Made by a program: the position numbers and the translations under genes
Shown here: positions 12,071 to 21,902 of the stretch, one piece after another
Position numbering within the stretch: position 1 is the stretch's first letter
Layout: every line of letters begins with the position of its first letter
Source: Taudactylus pleione
Taxonomy: Eukaryota > Chordata > Amphibia > Anura > Myobatrachidae
NCBI GenBank assembly: GCA_031769625.1
Contig: JAUIMM010000115.1
Location: forward strand, 17,934,501-17,998,500
DNA: 64,000 nucleotides
Direction of reading: 5' to 3'
The notes under the pieces: generated by a model
The model's input: the letters and a program-made list of their open reading frames with translations, nothing else
Told to the model about the DNA's origin: nothing
The model's database searches: none

Positions 12071-12454
12071 CTAGATATACAAAAAGGTAATAAAATAATG
12101 AAATACATAACATGCCAATCAAATATTCCATGCCTATCATGCTGCAATAAATGATGCATATTATAGTATTTGCTGTGGCAAATCAAGGGGGATTTTAGAA
12201 TAGCAAATATGGAGCGTAATACCTCTCTTTAATAACACAGTCAATAGCACAAAATTATTGGATATAAGGAATCAATTAGACTTTTACACTGCTGTAGCAT
12301 TAATCTGCTTCAATGCAAAAGGTTCCACTGCATTTGTATTATTTCTTCAATTACATTTTCTAGTAGTTGAAGGAGGCATTCAGGCATATACTAGCATACA
12401 TTCTGTTAAATACAGTACTGATGATTATGACGGGATGCGGTTAAAATACAGAGG

Positions 12455-12815
12455 GAAAGGATTAGAATGCCGTTGCCGGAATCCCGACACCTGTCAGAAT
12501 CCCGGTGCCGGCATCCCGACCGCCGGAATCCCGACCGCCGGAATCCCGAAGGTAAGTAGTGGGGTTAGGGGGAGGGTTAGGCACTAGGGGGAGGGTTAGG
12601 TTTAGGGTGCGGGAAGGGGCAGGTTAGTTTTAGGGTGCGGGAAGGGGCAGGTTAGGTTTAGGCACTAGGGGGAGGATAAATATAGGCAGCAGGGAGGGAG
12701 GGTTAGGGTAGGGAGAGGGGGAGGGTTAGTATACCGACCGAAAAAGTGTTGGTATTCTAACCTTGTCGGGATGCCGGTGTTGGGATTCTGACTGCCGGCA
12801 TCCTGTACCCATCCC
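12455..12815. repeat. CGGGAT-terminus element with TTAGGTTTAGGCAC subrepeats
   Basis: The ends are built from repeated, mutually complementary GGAATCCCGACC / GGGATGCCGG phrases, and the interior is a degenerate tandem of GGTTAGGTTTAGGCACTAGG with GGGGGAGGG. Related copies are at about 7225-7545, 32325-32780, 51345-51820, 52100-52625, 62183-62520, 63065-63215 and 63718-64000 (cut by the window edge). No open frame is shared, so this is a non-autonomous repeat of unassigned class. Confidence 0.7.
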
Positions 12816-13298
12816 ATTGTGAGAAGTACAGGTGGTGTAATGCTGTGTTTTTCTCCCTAACCTAAGTGCAACATTTAAAAGAGCCAAAATACTCCAGTAT
12901 TGACACATTTTGCGCTAACACATGAAATCACAACTGTATAACAACACCCTAAGAAGAAGCATAATAAAGCAGTTATACCTAGTAACATTTCCAATTGGTT
13001 TTTAGAAGCGTTGGGTAATTGCTGGGGTAATACTAATGGCCCGGAGGTACAATAAAGTGCAGTAATAAGACATTTGTAAAGTAACAAAAACAATGTGACT
13101 AATATGTCTATATAAAAAGTGTAACTAGTGAAATTGTCTGATATCTAATAGTTTCCACAAAAACTGTGCCAAAAGCACATCAATACTTATACCATTTAAC
13201 ACTGTCAAAAATGTTTGGATTTATTTGTCTTAATGATTACATCATAAAAAAAGGTTCAAAATAGATGACCAAGTTACAACAACTCTACACTGCTCATT

Positions 13299-13586
13299 GG
13301 GCCTGATTCAGATGTGGACGCAATGCCGATATTTACGCAGATTGAGCGACAGTTAGCCATTGCGCATGCATGTAACCCGCACATGCAGCAACTGACATGC
13401 ATTTACGAGTGACAGGTAGTCAGCATTTGGGGGAGGTAACAGGAGTTGTTAGACAAATGCAGGTGTCAGACCATTTAAAAATGTAATTGCTACGCATGTG
13501 CAGTGCAGCTTTCACGCATGCAAATATCTAACAATCACTCAATCTGCGTAAACATCGGTATTTACGTATGGATCTGTATCAGGCCC
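13299..13586. mobile_element. Harbinger-like MITE
   Basis: GGGCCTGATTCAGATGTGGACGC at the left is answered by GGATCTGTATCAGGCCC at the right. Inner arms (CGATATTTACGCAGATTGAG and its complement near 13530-13562) make it largely palindromic. It is non-coding. Confidence 0.7.
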
Positions 13587-14249
13587 ACAGTGTGGTCCTA
13601 CTGTAGTCACTGTGGGATTATTTCCTAAATTGAAGTATGATGCTATATTAGGGAGAGATTTTCCCACTTCACTGTAACAGAGGAAACTAGCCCTTCCCAT
13701 TTGATAATGTTACGGACACAGTGGCAGTAGGAATGTTCCCAGAGGCTGAAGTGTTCCCTTTCCCAAGCATGGTTGGATAGCAAGAAAAACGCACCAGGTG
13801 ACTGTGCTGATTAATATAATATCTGTGTGCGACTTTGTCTCTGAATCAGCATATGAAGTGCTACGATGCAGCGACCGCAGCTCTTTTCCACGCTAAAGTT
13901 CCATATACAGACTCAGTCACACAAAGATATACAAGTGTTGTATATCAATTTAATCAGCAGAGTCTCCTGGTGGTTCTTAAGGTGCAGGCACACTTACCAA
14001 TCGTCGGCTCGATGTTAAGTGCCTGACGTCACAACTAGGGGGTCATTTACATGTGCCCGCCCAGTTGTGATGTCATCACCGGCGGCCTCTGCAGCAAGTG
14101 TACGGGCGGTCAGCTGACCGCCAATACACACAGCACGATGCCATCACACCTATCGGCTGTGCTGCACCGCCAACGAGATATGTGTGGGAATTACGTCATT
14201 CACAGACATATGACACTAGCAGAGTTGATCCGGGCCTGGCGGCTCACTC

Positions 14250-15047
14250 ATACCAGGCATGTCGCGTTGCGTGGTGTATTGAGGATATATGTAGGAGGAA
14301 ACACATCTGTAATTGCAGGACATCTAGGGGTAGAAAAAAGAATTTTGCAGTTGCTTTTCTGGCCAGGGATCCATAAAGATGTATCTGACTACTGTGCATC
14401 CTGCCCTGAGTGTCAGTACTTAATCACTCTAGACTTAATCAAAGGGTACTGGCAAGTGCCATTGACAGACAGTGAAAATTAAAATACAGCTTTTTCTGCA
14501 CCAGATGGTCTGCTCCAATACAAGATGTTCCCATTTGGGTTACATGGAGCACCTGCCTCCTATCAGAGAATGATGGATAAAACGTAAAGGCCGTACAGAC
14601 AGTATGCTCCTGCTTATCTCGATGTCATCTATAGTTCTGATTGGCAGTCTCACTTACCAAAGGTATAAGCAGTGTTGGGCTCCATCCGTGAGGCAAGACT
14701 GACAGCCAACAAAAATAAGTGATGCTTAGGGATGGAAAATGTGAAGTATCCTGGATACACCAAAGGCAAAGGTTTGATAAAGCCCCTACTTATATAAATT
14801 GAGGCAATACAAAACTGTCCATGACCCCTAAATAAGAAGCAGGTGAGATTTTTTCAGAATCACGGGGTATTATAGAAGATTTTTTGCCACCATTGCGGTC
14901 ACTTTGACTGATCTTACCATGGGTAAACAGTCAGTTATGGTTAAGTGGAATCCCGAGGCAGAAAAGGCTTTTCAGACATTGAATGTAGCTTTGCGCACCT
15001 AACCGGTTTTGATGACGCCTGACTTTAAAAATTAATTTGTCGTGGAA
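14250..15047 (+). pseudogene. Decayed Ty3-type pol fragment (integrase finger joined to RT)
   Basis: The plus strand encodes an integrase zinc-finger end (AGHLGVEK ... DYCASCPECQ, up to about 14415). It is followed at once by reverse-transcriptase motifs (LITLDLIKGYWQVPLT at 14416-14472, then FSAPDG, FPFGLHGAPA) and, with stops and frameshifts, sequence matching the RT end and thumb of the element at 19554-26574. It is a broken relative of that element. The direct integrase-to-RT join fits an integrase-before-RT order with an internal deletion of the integrase core. No LTRs are recognised around it. Confidence 0.8.
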
Positions 15048-15137
15048 ACTTATTGTGACTGTACAATACAGTATTTTGGCATATATAGATATAGTTGTAA
15101 ACAAATGCTTGCACCGTTGCCCTCCATGACGTAGAAT

Positions 15138-15310
15138 CCCCTATATAAACAGGTGAATAAATGGCGGCACTCAGCGTCTTGTAACTGCAACAAAGTGTTC
15201 TTTATTCCAACGTTTTGGGAACTGCGCCCGTCATCAGGGATAGAAAAAAAAATGGCGGGCGCAAAGAACACCTTGTTGCAGTTACAAGATGCTGAGTGAT
15301 GCCATTTATT
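15138..15310. repeat. Fold-back element A
   Basis: AGGTGAATAAATGGCGGCAC and CTTGTAACTGCAACA are answered by TGTTGCAGTTACAAG and GCCATTTATTCACCT, forming a hairpin of about 60-bp arms around GCGCCCGTCATCAGGG. Confidence 0.75.
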
Positions 15311-15313
15311 CAC

Positions 15314-15316
<3 letters not shown>

Positions 15317-15364
<48 letters not shown>
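15317..15364. repeat. (TA)n microsatellite
   Basis: About 24 uninterrupted TA dinucleotides between two fold-back elements. Confidence 0.95.
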
Positions 15365-15366
<2 letters not shown>

Positions 15367-15367
15367 C

Positions 15368-15584
15368 AGTACGTACAGAAGGCGGCACTCGGAGACTGAG
15401 AATAAAGTGAAATACCCCCAACTGGGGTGTTTTATTTGTCAACGTTTCGGGAATCGAATCCCTTTCCTCAGGACAATAAACAGGAAGGGGATTCCATCCC
15501 CGAAACGTTGACAAATAAAACACCCCAGTTGGGGATATTCCACTTTATTCTCAGTCTCCGAGTGCCACCTTCTGTACGTACTGG
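15368..15584. repeat. Fold-back element B
   Basis: Two arms of about 100 bp (beginning AGTACGTACAGAAGGCGGCA and ending CACCTTCTGTACGTACT) are near-perfect inverted copies around GGACAATAAACAGG. Each arm carries AACGTTTCGGG. This looks like a non-coding mobile palindrome. Confidence 0.85.
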
Positions 15585-15768
15585 TGTATATTGAGGGTGC
15601 TGTCCCTCCAGGAAGGCACCGAAGCAGGCTATTTTGGATTTCTACAGTCACAATAAGGTATATAGCCCAGTCCCCTCCACATGGTGTCCATCAAGTAGAC
15701 CCACAATACAGATTCCAATGGCGACGGCACTCGGTAATAAACTATGCTTAACTGCAGAAAATATGAAC

Positions 15769-15834
15769 CGTTTCGATATTTTATTGTATAGTCTTCAGGG
15801 TATCCTGAAGACAATACAATAAAGTATCGAAACG
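15769..15834. repeat. Fold-back hairpin C, next to RIPK1 exon 3'
   Basis: Two 31-bp arms (CGTTTCGATATTTTATTGTA... and its complement) differ at only two positions and are separated by about 4 bases. It lies about 37 bp beyond the splice donor of the RIPK1 exon at 15872-16025, inside the intron. Confidence 0.8.
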
Positions 15835-15871
15835 TATATAAACGTGGAGCGTTCCATAATTTGTGTCATAC

Positions 15872-16025
15872 CTGTCTTAAAACCTTTAGCAAGTTTCCTT
15901 TGGGCAAATATTCAATCACCAAAGAATAGTTGTTATCTTCTAAGATGATACCGAGCAGCTTTACAATTCGCTCATGATTGAGCTTATACATTATTTTGCC
16001 CTCTTCAAGGAGATCCTTACTATAC
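15872..16025 (-). CDS. ripk1: RIPK1 second coding exon (alpha-C helix to hinge)
   Basis: The exon continues the kinase N-lobe: [17 protein letters not shown] carries the alpha-C glutamate region, followed by [20 protein letters not shown], which covers beta-4, beta-5 and the hinge, and then GNLLKVLRQ. Remembered human RIPK1 reads LLEE, VVKLLGVIIEE, YSLVMEYMEKGNL at the same places. It is bounded by an acceptor (TTTTGTATTTTAG) and a donor (CAG|GTATGAC). The length of 154 bp fits the phases: it begins with the last base of a split codon and ends in phase 0. It lies about 32.8 kb from the previous coding exon. A 66-bp fold-back hairpin begins about 37 bp inside the downstream intron. Confidence 0.93.
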
Positions 16026-16194
16026 CTAAAATACAAAAAGATAAAGATATATGAATACATTTATAATCTCAATAATGAGAAGATACAAGCTTGTTGATAG
16101 ATGGAAAAAGTGTATTTAAAAGCATGGAGAACATGTTGAAACATAATGTATTTGTCTTTTCTGAAGGTTGAGTAAAATAAATTCTACAGCCAGA

Positions 16195-16787
16195 GGGCCC
16201 AATTCAGACCCGTTCGCTAAGCTGCGTACGCACGCTGCCAAAAGGGGCCGGGTATGCAAATGCTGCGATCGCACTGAATGGCTTAAGGACGCCCTCTATG
16301 TCTTAGAGAGCGATGGCAGTGAGTGCACGCCGGAGTATAAAGACACCCACCTTTCTTTTTTAGCACAAGTCATCTCCAGGAAGTGTGATTAATCGGTAAC
16401 ATCAAGAACTATCGGAGCTGCACGTAGCGCTTGAGGTAGACCCTACCCCAACGCAAGCAGTGCGATAAGTGCTGGCTAAAATACAACCAGGTGACGTGTA
16501 CAATTACACTTCTTTGCTAATTATGCGCACCCCTAAAACGCCGTTTAGACGTCCAGACACGCCTGCATTCGCACATCCACTCCCCCGTTCATAAGCTCCT
16601 TCCCCTGTTACCACCCACAAATGGCGCTATCGGTCACTCAAATTAGCGTCCAGTCTGTGTACTATGAACGCACAATTCCCGGACGCAGAGACTGATTCAC
16701 GCATGCATACTTTGATGCATACACAAACATGCGATAATCACCCATACCGTGCGTACGCAGCTTAGCGAACGGGTCTGAATCGGGCCC
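16195..16787. mobile_element. PIF/Harbinger-like element with ~45-bp TIRs, TSD AGA
   Basis: GGGCCCAATTCAGACCCGTT continues through GCTAAGCTGCGTACGCA and is answered by the same sequence inverted, ending GAATCGGGCCC. The 3-bp duplication AGA flanks both sides (16192-16194 and 16788-16790). Three-bp duplications are usual for PIF/Harbinger elements. No transposase is visible. Confidence 0.75.
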
Positions 16788-16956
16788 AGAGTGCAGATAA
16801 TTTTTACACACCCTCGTATATAGTATTTCTAAATGGTCTGTCCTAGGTCAGATTAGTCACCCCTAAAGGTTCCCAATGAGCATAGATAGAGAGAGAACTG
16901 AATGCAGGAAAGTCCAATATGCTAGTCCAATAAAATGGCTACCCACTGTTAAATAA

Positions 16957-17488
16957 GGGCCTGATTCAGAGATGTAAGCCAATGCGATCGCAGCTGTAAT
17001 TGCATACACATCGCAGCAGCGAAAATTTACTGTTAGCAAAGATCAGCCGAGCATAAAGACGCCCACTGCTGTCTTTTTACCTGCGTCCGACGACGCATAT
17101 CTGCGTAAATATCGGTAACATCAAAGCACATCGGTGGCCATCTTACCCTTGGGGCAGGTCTGACTGCCGCAACCTTGGGTGCTCTTCTGACATGCAGAGC
17201 TGCGTATGCAATAGCAGAGACTGCATGGACGTACGCAGTCTGCTGGGCCCACAAGCTGGAGTAAGCGAAGGCTTACTCAGCTGACCGGGTGCCCAGAGCC
17301 ATCCACCATCGCGACCATCGATGGTCGTGATGGTGATCTCAGCACTGCGACCTCCGTTGCAGTGTTGGGATTGCAAATGCAGCAGGGGGTGTCATACACC
17401 TCCTGCTGCATTTGCATGATTGCAAGGATCGTATTGCAAAGCTGCCTGCGTGCAGCTTTGCAATTGCGATCCATGCTGAATCAGGCCC
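16957..17488. mobile_element. Harbinger-like element
   Basis: Termini GGGCCTGATTCAGAGATG and CATGCTGAATCAGGCCC match the family. The inner sequence has palindromes such as CATCGCGACCATCGATGGTCGTGATGG and a repeated TGCAAATGCAGCAGG arm. Flanks are TAA and ATA, so the duplication is imperfect. Confidence 0.7.
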
Positions 17489-17616
17489 ATAGTGCAGAAC
17501 CTCTAGTACACTTCTCGCAAAGAATAATCATTCACTTGGAGGGGTTTAACTAACATAATGTGCCCAATAAATATATGTCACTTTTCAGGTGAATTTCTCT
17601 AAAAAGCTCAATAAAG

Positions 17617-17775
17617 GGTTAAATGATGTGGGACAGGTCTGTACAGGTGTAAATTATGTGGGACAGGTACGTGGAGGTGTAAATGATGTGGGACAGGTCT
17701 GTACAGGTGTAAATTATGTGGGACAGGTATGTGGAGGTGTAAAAAATGTGGGACAGGTATGTGGAGGTGTTGTAT
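17617..17775. repeat. 30-bp minisatellite
   Basis: Five to six copies of ATGTGGGACAGGTCTGTACA followed by GGTGTAAAT, period 30 bp. The open frame through it (17589-18173) reads as a decapeptide repeat only because 30 is a multiple of three. Confidence 0.9.
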
Positions 17776-17815
17776 TGATGGGAGAGGTATTTTTAAACTT
17801 GCAGATGGAAGCTAA

Positions 17816-18354
17816 GGGCCTGTGTCAGATCCGCACACAAATGCCATCGCAGCTGCGATCTCTCACAGATCTCACCGATCACAATTGTGAAAATAAGCGA
17901 ATGAGTCACTTGCTGTCCAGTGCTTTGAGATGCCCACCGAAAGCACCTCACATCCGCTGCTCACGCACAAAACCGGAAACATGGGAAACATTGGACGCAG
18001 ATCAGGCGGCCATAAGCCTTTTGAGTAATCTAACATACTGCAGACACAGCAGGTCTCCAGACATGCGGAGGGCTCTCCTGCTGCGAGCAAGGATGCAGTG
18101 GCTATTTTATGCATGCCCAGAAAACAGGGTGGCTAAAGAAACGCAGGCTGCCGACACATCTGCATTGCTCTAGCCACCTCCGCTACTTACCCTGAACACT
18201 GACTGTCACTCAGATTGCAAATGAATCCTCGGTGCAGGCTTATCGCAATTCAATCACTGTACGTGCGCAGTACGGCTTTCGCGCATGCGTCATCACTAAC
18301 AATCGCTTAATCTGCGTAAACATCAGCGTTTGTGTGTGGATCTGATTCAGGCTC
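17816..18354. mobile_element. Harbinger-like element, TSD TAA
   Basis: GGGCCTGTGTCAGATCCGCA at the left, GTGGATCTGATTCAGGCTC at the right, flanked by TAA on both sides (17813-17815 and 18355-18357). TWA duplications are the PIF/Harbinger signature. A truncated relative lies at about 62520-62872. Confidence 0.75.
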
Positions 18355-18557
18355 TAAAAGCATTTATTCTGACTTTTAACAAACTAGTATAAAATCATGG
18401 TACAAGCCTTTTTCTGTACCCCAAAATGCTGGAAAGACTTTAACTTGCTTCCTATCATTATTCAACCATTACTAAAAAGTGCAAAAAACAGATATTTAAC
18501 ACCTCCAGTACTTAACTTATGGCCACTAACAACCTTCTATGTAGCTCTGCTATCTTA

Positions 18558-19106
18558 GGCCCTCATTTAGAGCCGTACGCTCTGAGCAGAGCGCACGCTC
18601 TGAATGAGGGCCGCCCTCCATAATTATGGAGCGTCCTCCTGGACGCTCGTATAGCTGTGGGTCACCACCCACAGCCTATACGAGCGTGCAGTCTGATGGC
18701 CGCGATGGTCGTGACCATCGCGACCATCGCCACTGCGAGCCGGAGCCTGCGGTTGAGGTTTTCAACCGCAAGGCCCGGAGTGATTTTGGCTCTATCAGAG
18801 CCAAAATCACTCCCACTGACATCACTAGTGATGTCAGTGGGCCGGCTTCTGACGGTAGGCGTTCCCTTGGGAACGCCCCCGTCAGGGAGGCACGACCCCG
18901 GCACGCCCACCAAAGGGGGCGTGCTGTCAATCAACATCGACAGCACGCCCCCTTTGATCAGACACAACGAGCGAAGGAAAGTCCTTCGCTCGTCGCGTCT
19001 GGCGCATGCGCACGAGGGAGCTCCCTCCGTCGTGCGCATGCTCAGTGCAGACCATCGACCCACTTGCGAGCGGACAGCCGCTCGCGAGTGGGTCTGAATC
19101 AGGGCC
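18558..19106. mobile_element. Multi-hairpin Harbinger-like element, 549 bp, TSD TTA
   Basis: Termini GGCCCTCATTTAGAG and GAATCAGGGCC are flanked by TTA on both sides (18555-18557 and 19107-19109). Inside, about twelve hairpins follow each other almost without spacers: GAGCGTCC, CTGTGGGT, CGCGATGGTC, TGCGGTTGA, GTGATTTTGGCTCT (14-bp stem, 18780-18810), a 30-base perfect palindrome centred on ACTAGT (18813-18842), GGCGTTCCC, CAAAGGGGGCGTGCTGTC (18-bp stem), CGAGCGAAGGA, GCATGCGCACGA and GACCCACTTGCGAGCGG. It is non-coding; the open frames on both strands are artefacts. Confidence 0.88.
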
Positions 19107-19517
19107 TTAGTTGCCAATTTTTGGGGGTCCAGGTTGGTTTCCCCACTCTTTAATGCTCTTCTCCAGGGTTCACTTTTTGTACAAAATTTGTGCAACCTCG
19201 CACCAAGTAACGCGAATAAGCATTTCTAACTGGATCTCGCATTTCTCGGGAGCATGCATTAGTGAGAAGTTTGCAAGTTTTATGAATCAAACTCTCATTT
19301 GCAAACTCGCACCTAGCTGGATTGAGCCTACAGGTTTGCGATTGAGAAACACTGGGCGGGATGCAGCAAGGGGAGAAATGCGGTCAAAATCCCCCATAAA
19401 ATGCGGATTTGATCACATTTCTCATATGCACTAAGCCTCGGAATATGACTTGGAGGTCCAGATGCATGGAGAATCACTGTCTTCACTTATATATTTATAA
19501 CACATATACAAACACAT

Positions 19518-19551
<34 letters not shown>

Positions 19552-19553
19552 TG

Positions 19554-20150
19554 TGACACAGTCGGGATAGGGGTCCCTCTCCTGTGGTAGATGGACTCCC
19601 TCTTTACACACAAAGCAGCCATAGAAACAGGATACAAGTCTGGGGTTCTCGTACAAATTGGTCGGTGCCAGCCTTTACTGTGCCAAATTAATATAAACAT
19701 AAACAAAAACATAAACATAAGTCCTAGCCCGGCTGGGCACTAGCTACACAGCAGATTACCTCTCTATAATAATGGTAGGGCCTATTGCCCTCACCATCAA
19801 CAAAACATGTGCACAGTACTTACAAGGATTATCATCAAGTGTCTCTGAACTAGTCTGCCTGCTCTCCCAAGTGTGAGCCACTCAGCCACAAACAAACCAT
19901 GCTTATATTAGCCATTTCCAGCTGCAAGCCCTAATGAGCGTGCTACCAGGCCCAAAACCTGGAGTGGCCTGTGGATAGAGCCCTCCCTCTCCTCACCATC
20001 CACACCCCCAGGACCCAAATCGACTTTTCCAAAAGCCGATACTCTGGTCAGCTTACAAAACAGACTTCTCCTGGGGTTTTTTAGAACACATAGGCCAAAA
20101 ACCTAGGACAAATTTACCTGCCATTGACCACTTTACCAGTGCTTCTATCA
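19554..20150 (-). repeat. 3' LTR of the Gmr1-like retrotransposon
   Basis: About 597 bp nearly identical to 25969-26574. On the minus strand the LTR runs TGATAGAAGCACTGG to CTGTGTCA. Just inside it on the minus strand lies a purine-rich tract AAAGGTGGGGGATAAG, the expected polypurine tract, which fixes the inner boundary at 20150. Confidence 0.88.
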
Positions 20151-20570
20151 CTTATCCCCCACCTTTGTTTCGACCTGTAGGGCGGAACAATCGCAGCCCC
20201 CAAACAATGGACACGTGACAAAGCATCTGCATTGGCCAGCTGGCTTCCTGGCCTGTGTTCTACCGTAAATTTAAAGGTTTGTAATGCCAAGAACCATCTA
20301 GTTATTCTCGCATTACTGTCCTTGTTTTCTGACATCCACTTCAGAGGGGCATGGTCAGTGATCAATCTGAACTTTCTTCCCACCAAGTAGTACCTAAGAG
20401 TCTCTAACGCCCACTTTATGGCCAATGGTTCTTTCTCGACCATAGCATAGTTTCTTTCATGTACCTTTAATTTTCGGCTTAAGAAGAAAATCGGGTGTTC
20501 TTCACCCTCTTTGCTTTGGGACAGGACCGCTCCGATGCCTACATCTGACGCATCGGCTGGTACAACAAAC
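20114..20570 (-). pseudogene. RNase H domain of the Gmr1-like retrotransposon
   Basis: The minus strand encodes the end of a Ty3-type RNase H: EKEPLAIKWALETLRYYLVG, ITDHAPLKWM, RITRWFLALQ, VEHRPGSQLANADALSRV. It is the last pol domain before the polypurine tract and 3' LTR. It is separated from the RT part by a solo LTR inserted at 20571-21884, so pol is disrupted. Confidence 0.88.
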
Positions 20571-21884
20571 TGTCACGATCCAGTGCAAGAATTCCTCTGT
20601 GGAGGACGGTGAGCCGAGGGGTTCGGGTGACTAGGGGAGTGGCTAGACTAGGTCTCCTAGGTGCGGCCAAACCCAGGTTTGGCTAGACCTGCCCAGAGGC
20701 ACGGAGTCTAACCCACTTGGTGGTTTTCTCCAGTGACCCCTCCAATTGGGATTTGGTTTTCAGCTGCACCAAGTGAGCAGGTTGCAGCCCTCTGGATAGG
20801 TACCTGGGAATGGCAGAAGACCGGAAACTATAATGAATGCAATATGATGAATGCAATAGCACTGGAGGTGAATGGAATGAATGAACTCTGGAAATGGAAC
20901 AGAATGCTATAACACAGGCATGGACTGGAAACTGTTAAATATGCAGAAAAACACAGACATATACTGGGGATTGCAAAGGCAAGAGCAGAGTGGACTCAGG
21001 GAATATATGGGAATGCTGGAAATGATTGGCAGAGACAAGACACTGAGCAAAGAACACAGACATATACTGGAGATTGCACAGACAAGAGCAGAGTGGACTC
21101 AGGGAATATATGAGAATGCTGGAAATGATTGGCAGAGACAAGACACTGAGCAAAGAACACAGACATATACTGGGGTACTATAAATGTAGGTGCTGGCTGC
21201 ACAGACAAGATGCAAAGAGAAGTCAGGCATGCACTAGGAGAGGGCTAAATGCAAGTGCAGATTTGCACTGACAAGACACAGGGCAGATTGACACAGACAT
21301 GTGCTGGGAGGTCCAGCTGTGAGCTAATTAATACCAGCAGGTAATCTGACACCTCAGTGACACAAGGAAGCTGCAATACTAGCAGCACATATACAAAGAC
21401 ACACAGACATAGAAAACAAAACAGTCTGGATACTGGGAGAGCACTACTCTCAGACTATGAATAGCTTGGAAGCTAATACTGGAAACTGGAGAACTGTGAA
21501 CAGGCTGAAGTAACTCTCTAAAAGATTAGCACAGAGCAACGCTGGTATCACTGGAACAGAGAAGAAGTTGAACAGCAACTTCCTGTAGTTCTGGAGGTGG
21601 ATTTATACCCAGGGGTAGCAGATTACTGGAGCATAGCATCAGCTGACTGAAATCATGCTACCATAGGTTAGGAGTACTGTCACATGAGAGGAACTATCAT
21701 GGCGGCGCCCATGATGGGAACTCCGCTCCCCAGCACACACAGCCGACCATGGAAGCTCGCAAAAAGCACCTAAGGCAGAATACTCAGCCCCACATCCATC
21801 ACTGCACCAGACGTCTGACCGCAAGGAAGTCAGGGGAAGCCGGCAAGAAGGTGAGAGAGGCCGATCCTAGGCTGAACCCTGACA
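20571..21884. mobile_element. Solo LTR nested in pol, 1314 bp
   Basis: It begins TGTCACGATCC and ends CCCTGACA, and is flanked by a perfect 5-bp duplication CAAAC (20566-20570 and 21885-21889). Removing it restores continuity of the RT-RNase H region. It shares sequence blocks with the solo LTR at 1159-2080. It contains about 2.3 tandem copies of a ~103-bp unit starting AACACAGACATATACTGG (20950, 21053, 21156). Confidence 0.9.
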
Positions 21885-21902
21885 CAAACTCTCTTGTCAA
21901 AA

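Noticed and set aside
15425..15470. GGGAATCGAATCCC in the fold-back, resembling a tRNA T-arm
   Set aside because: No acceptor stem, anticodon arm or A box around it. It is part of the fold-back's palindrome.
17589..18173. Plus-strand frame with a decapeptide repeat
   Set aside because: It is a 30-bp minisatellite followed by a Harbinger-like element; no gene features.
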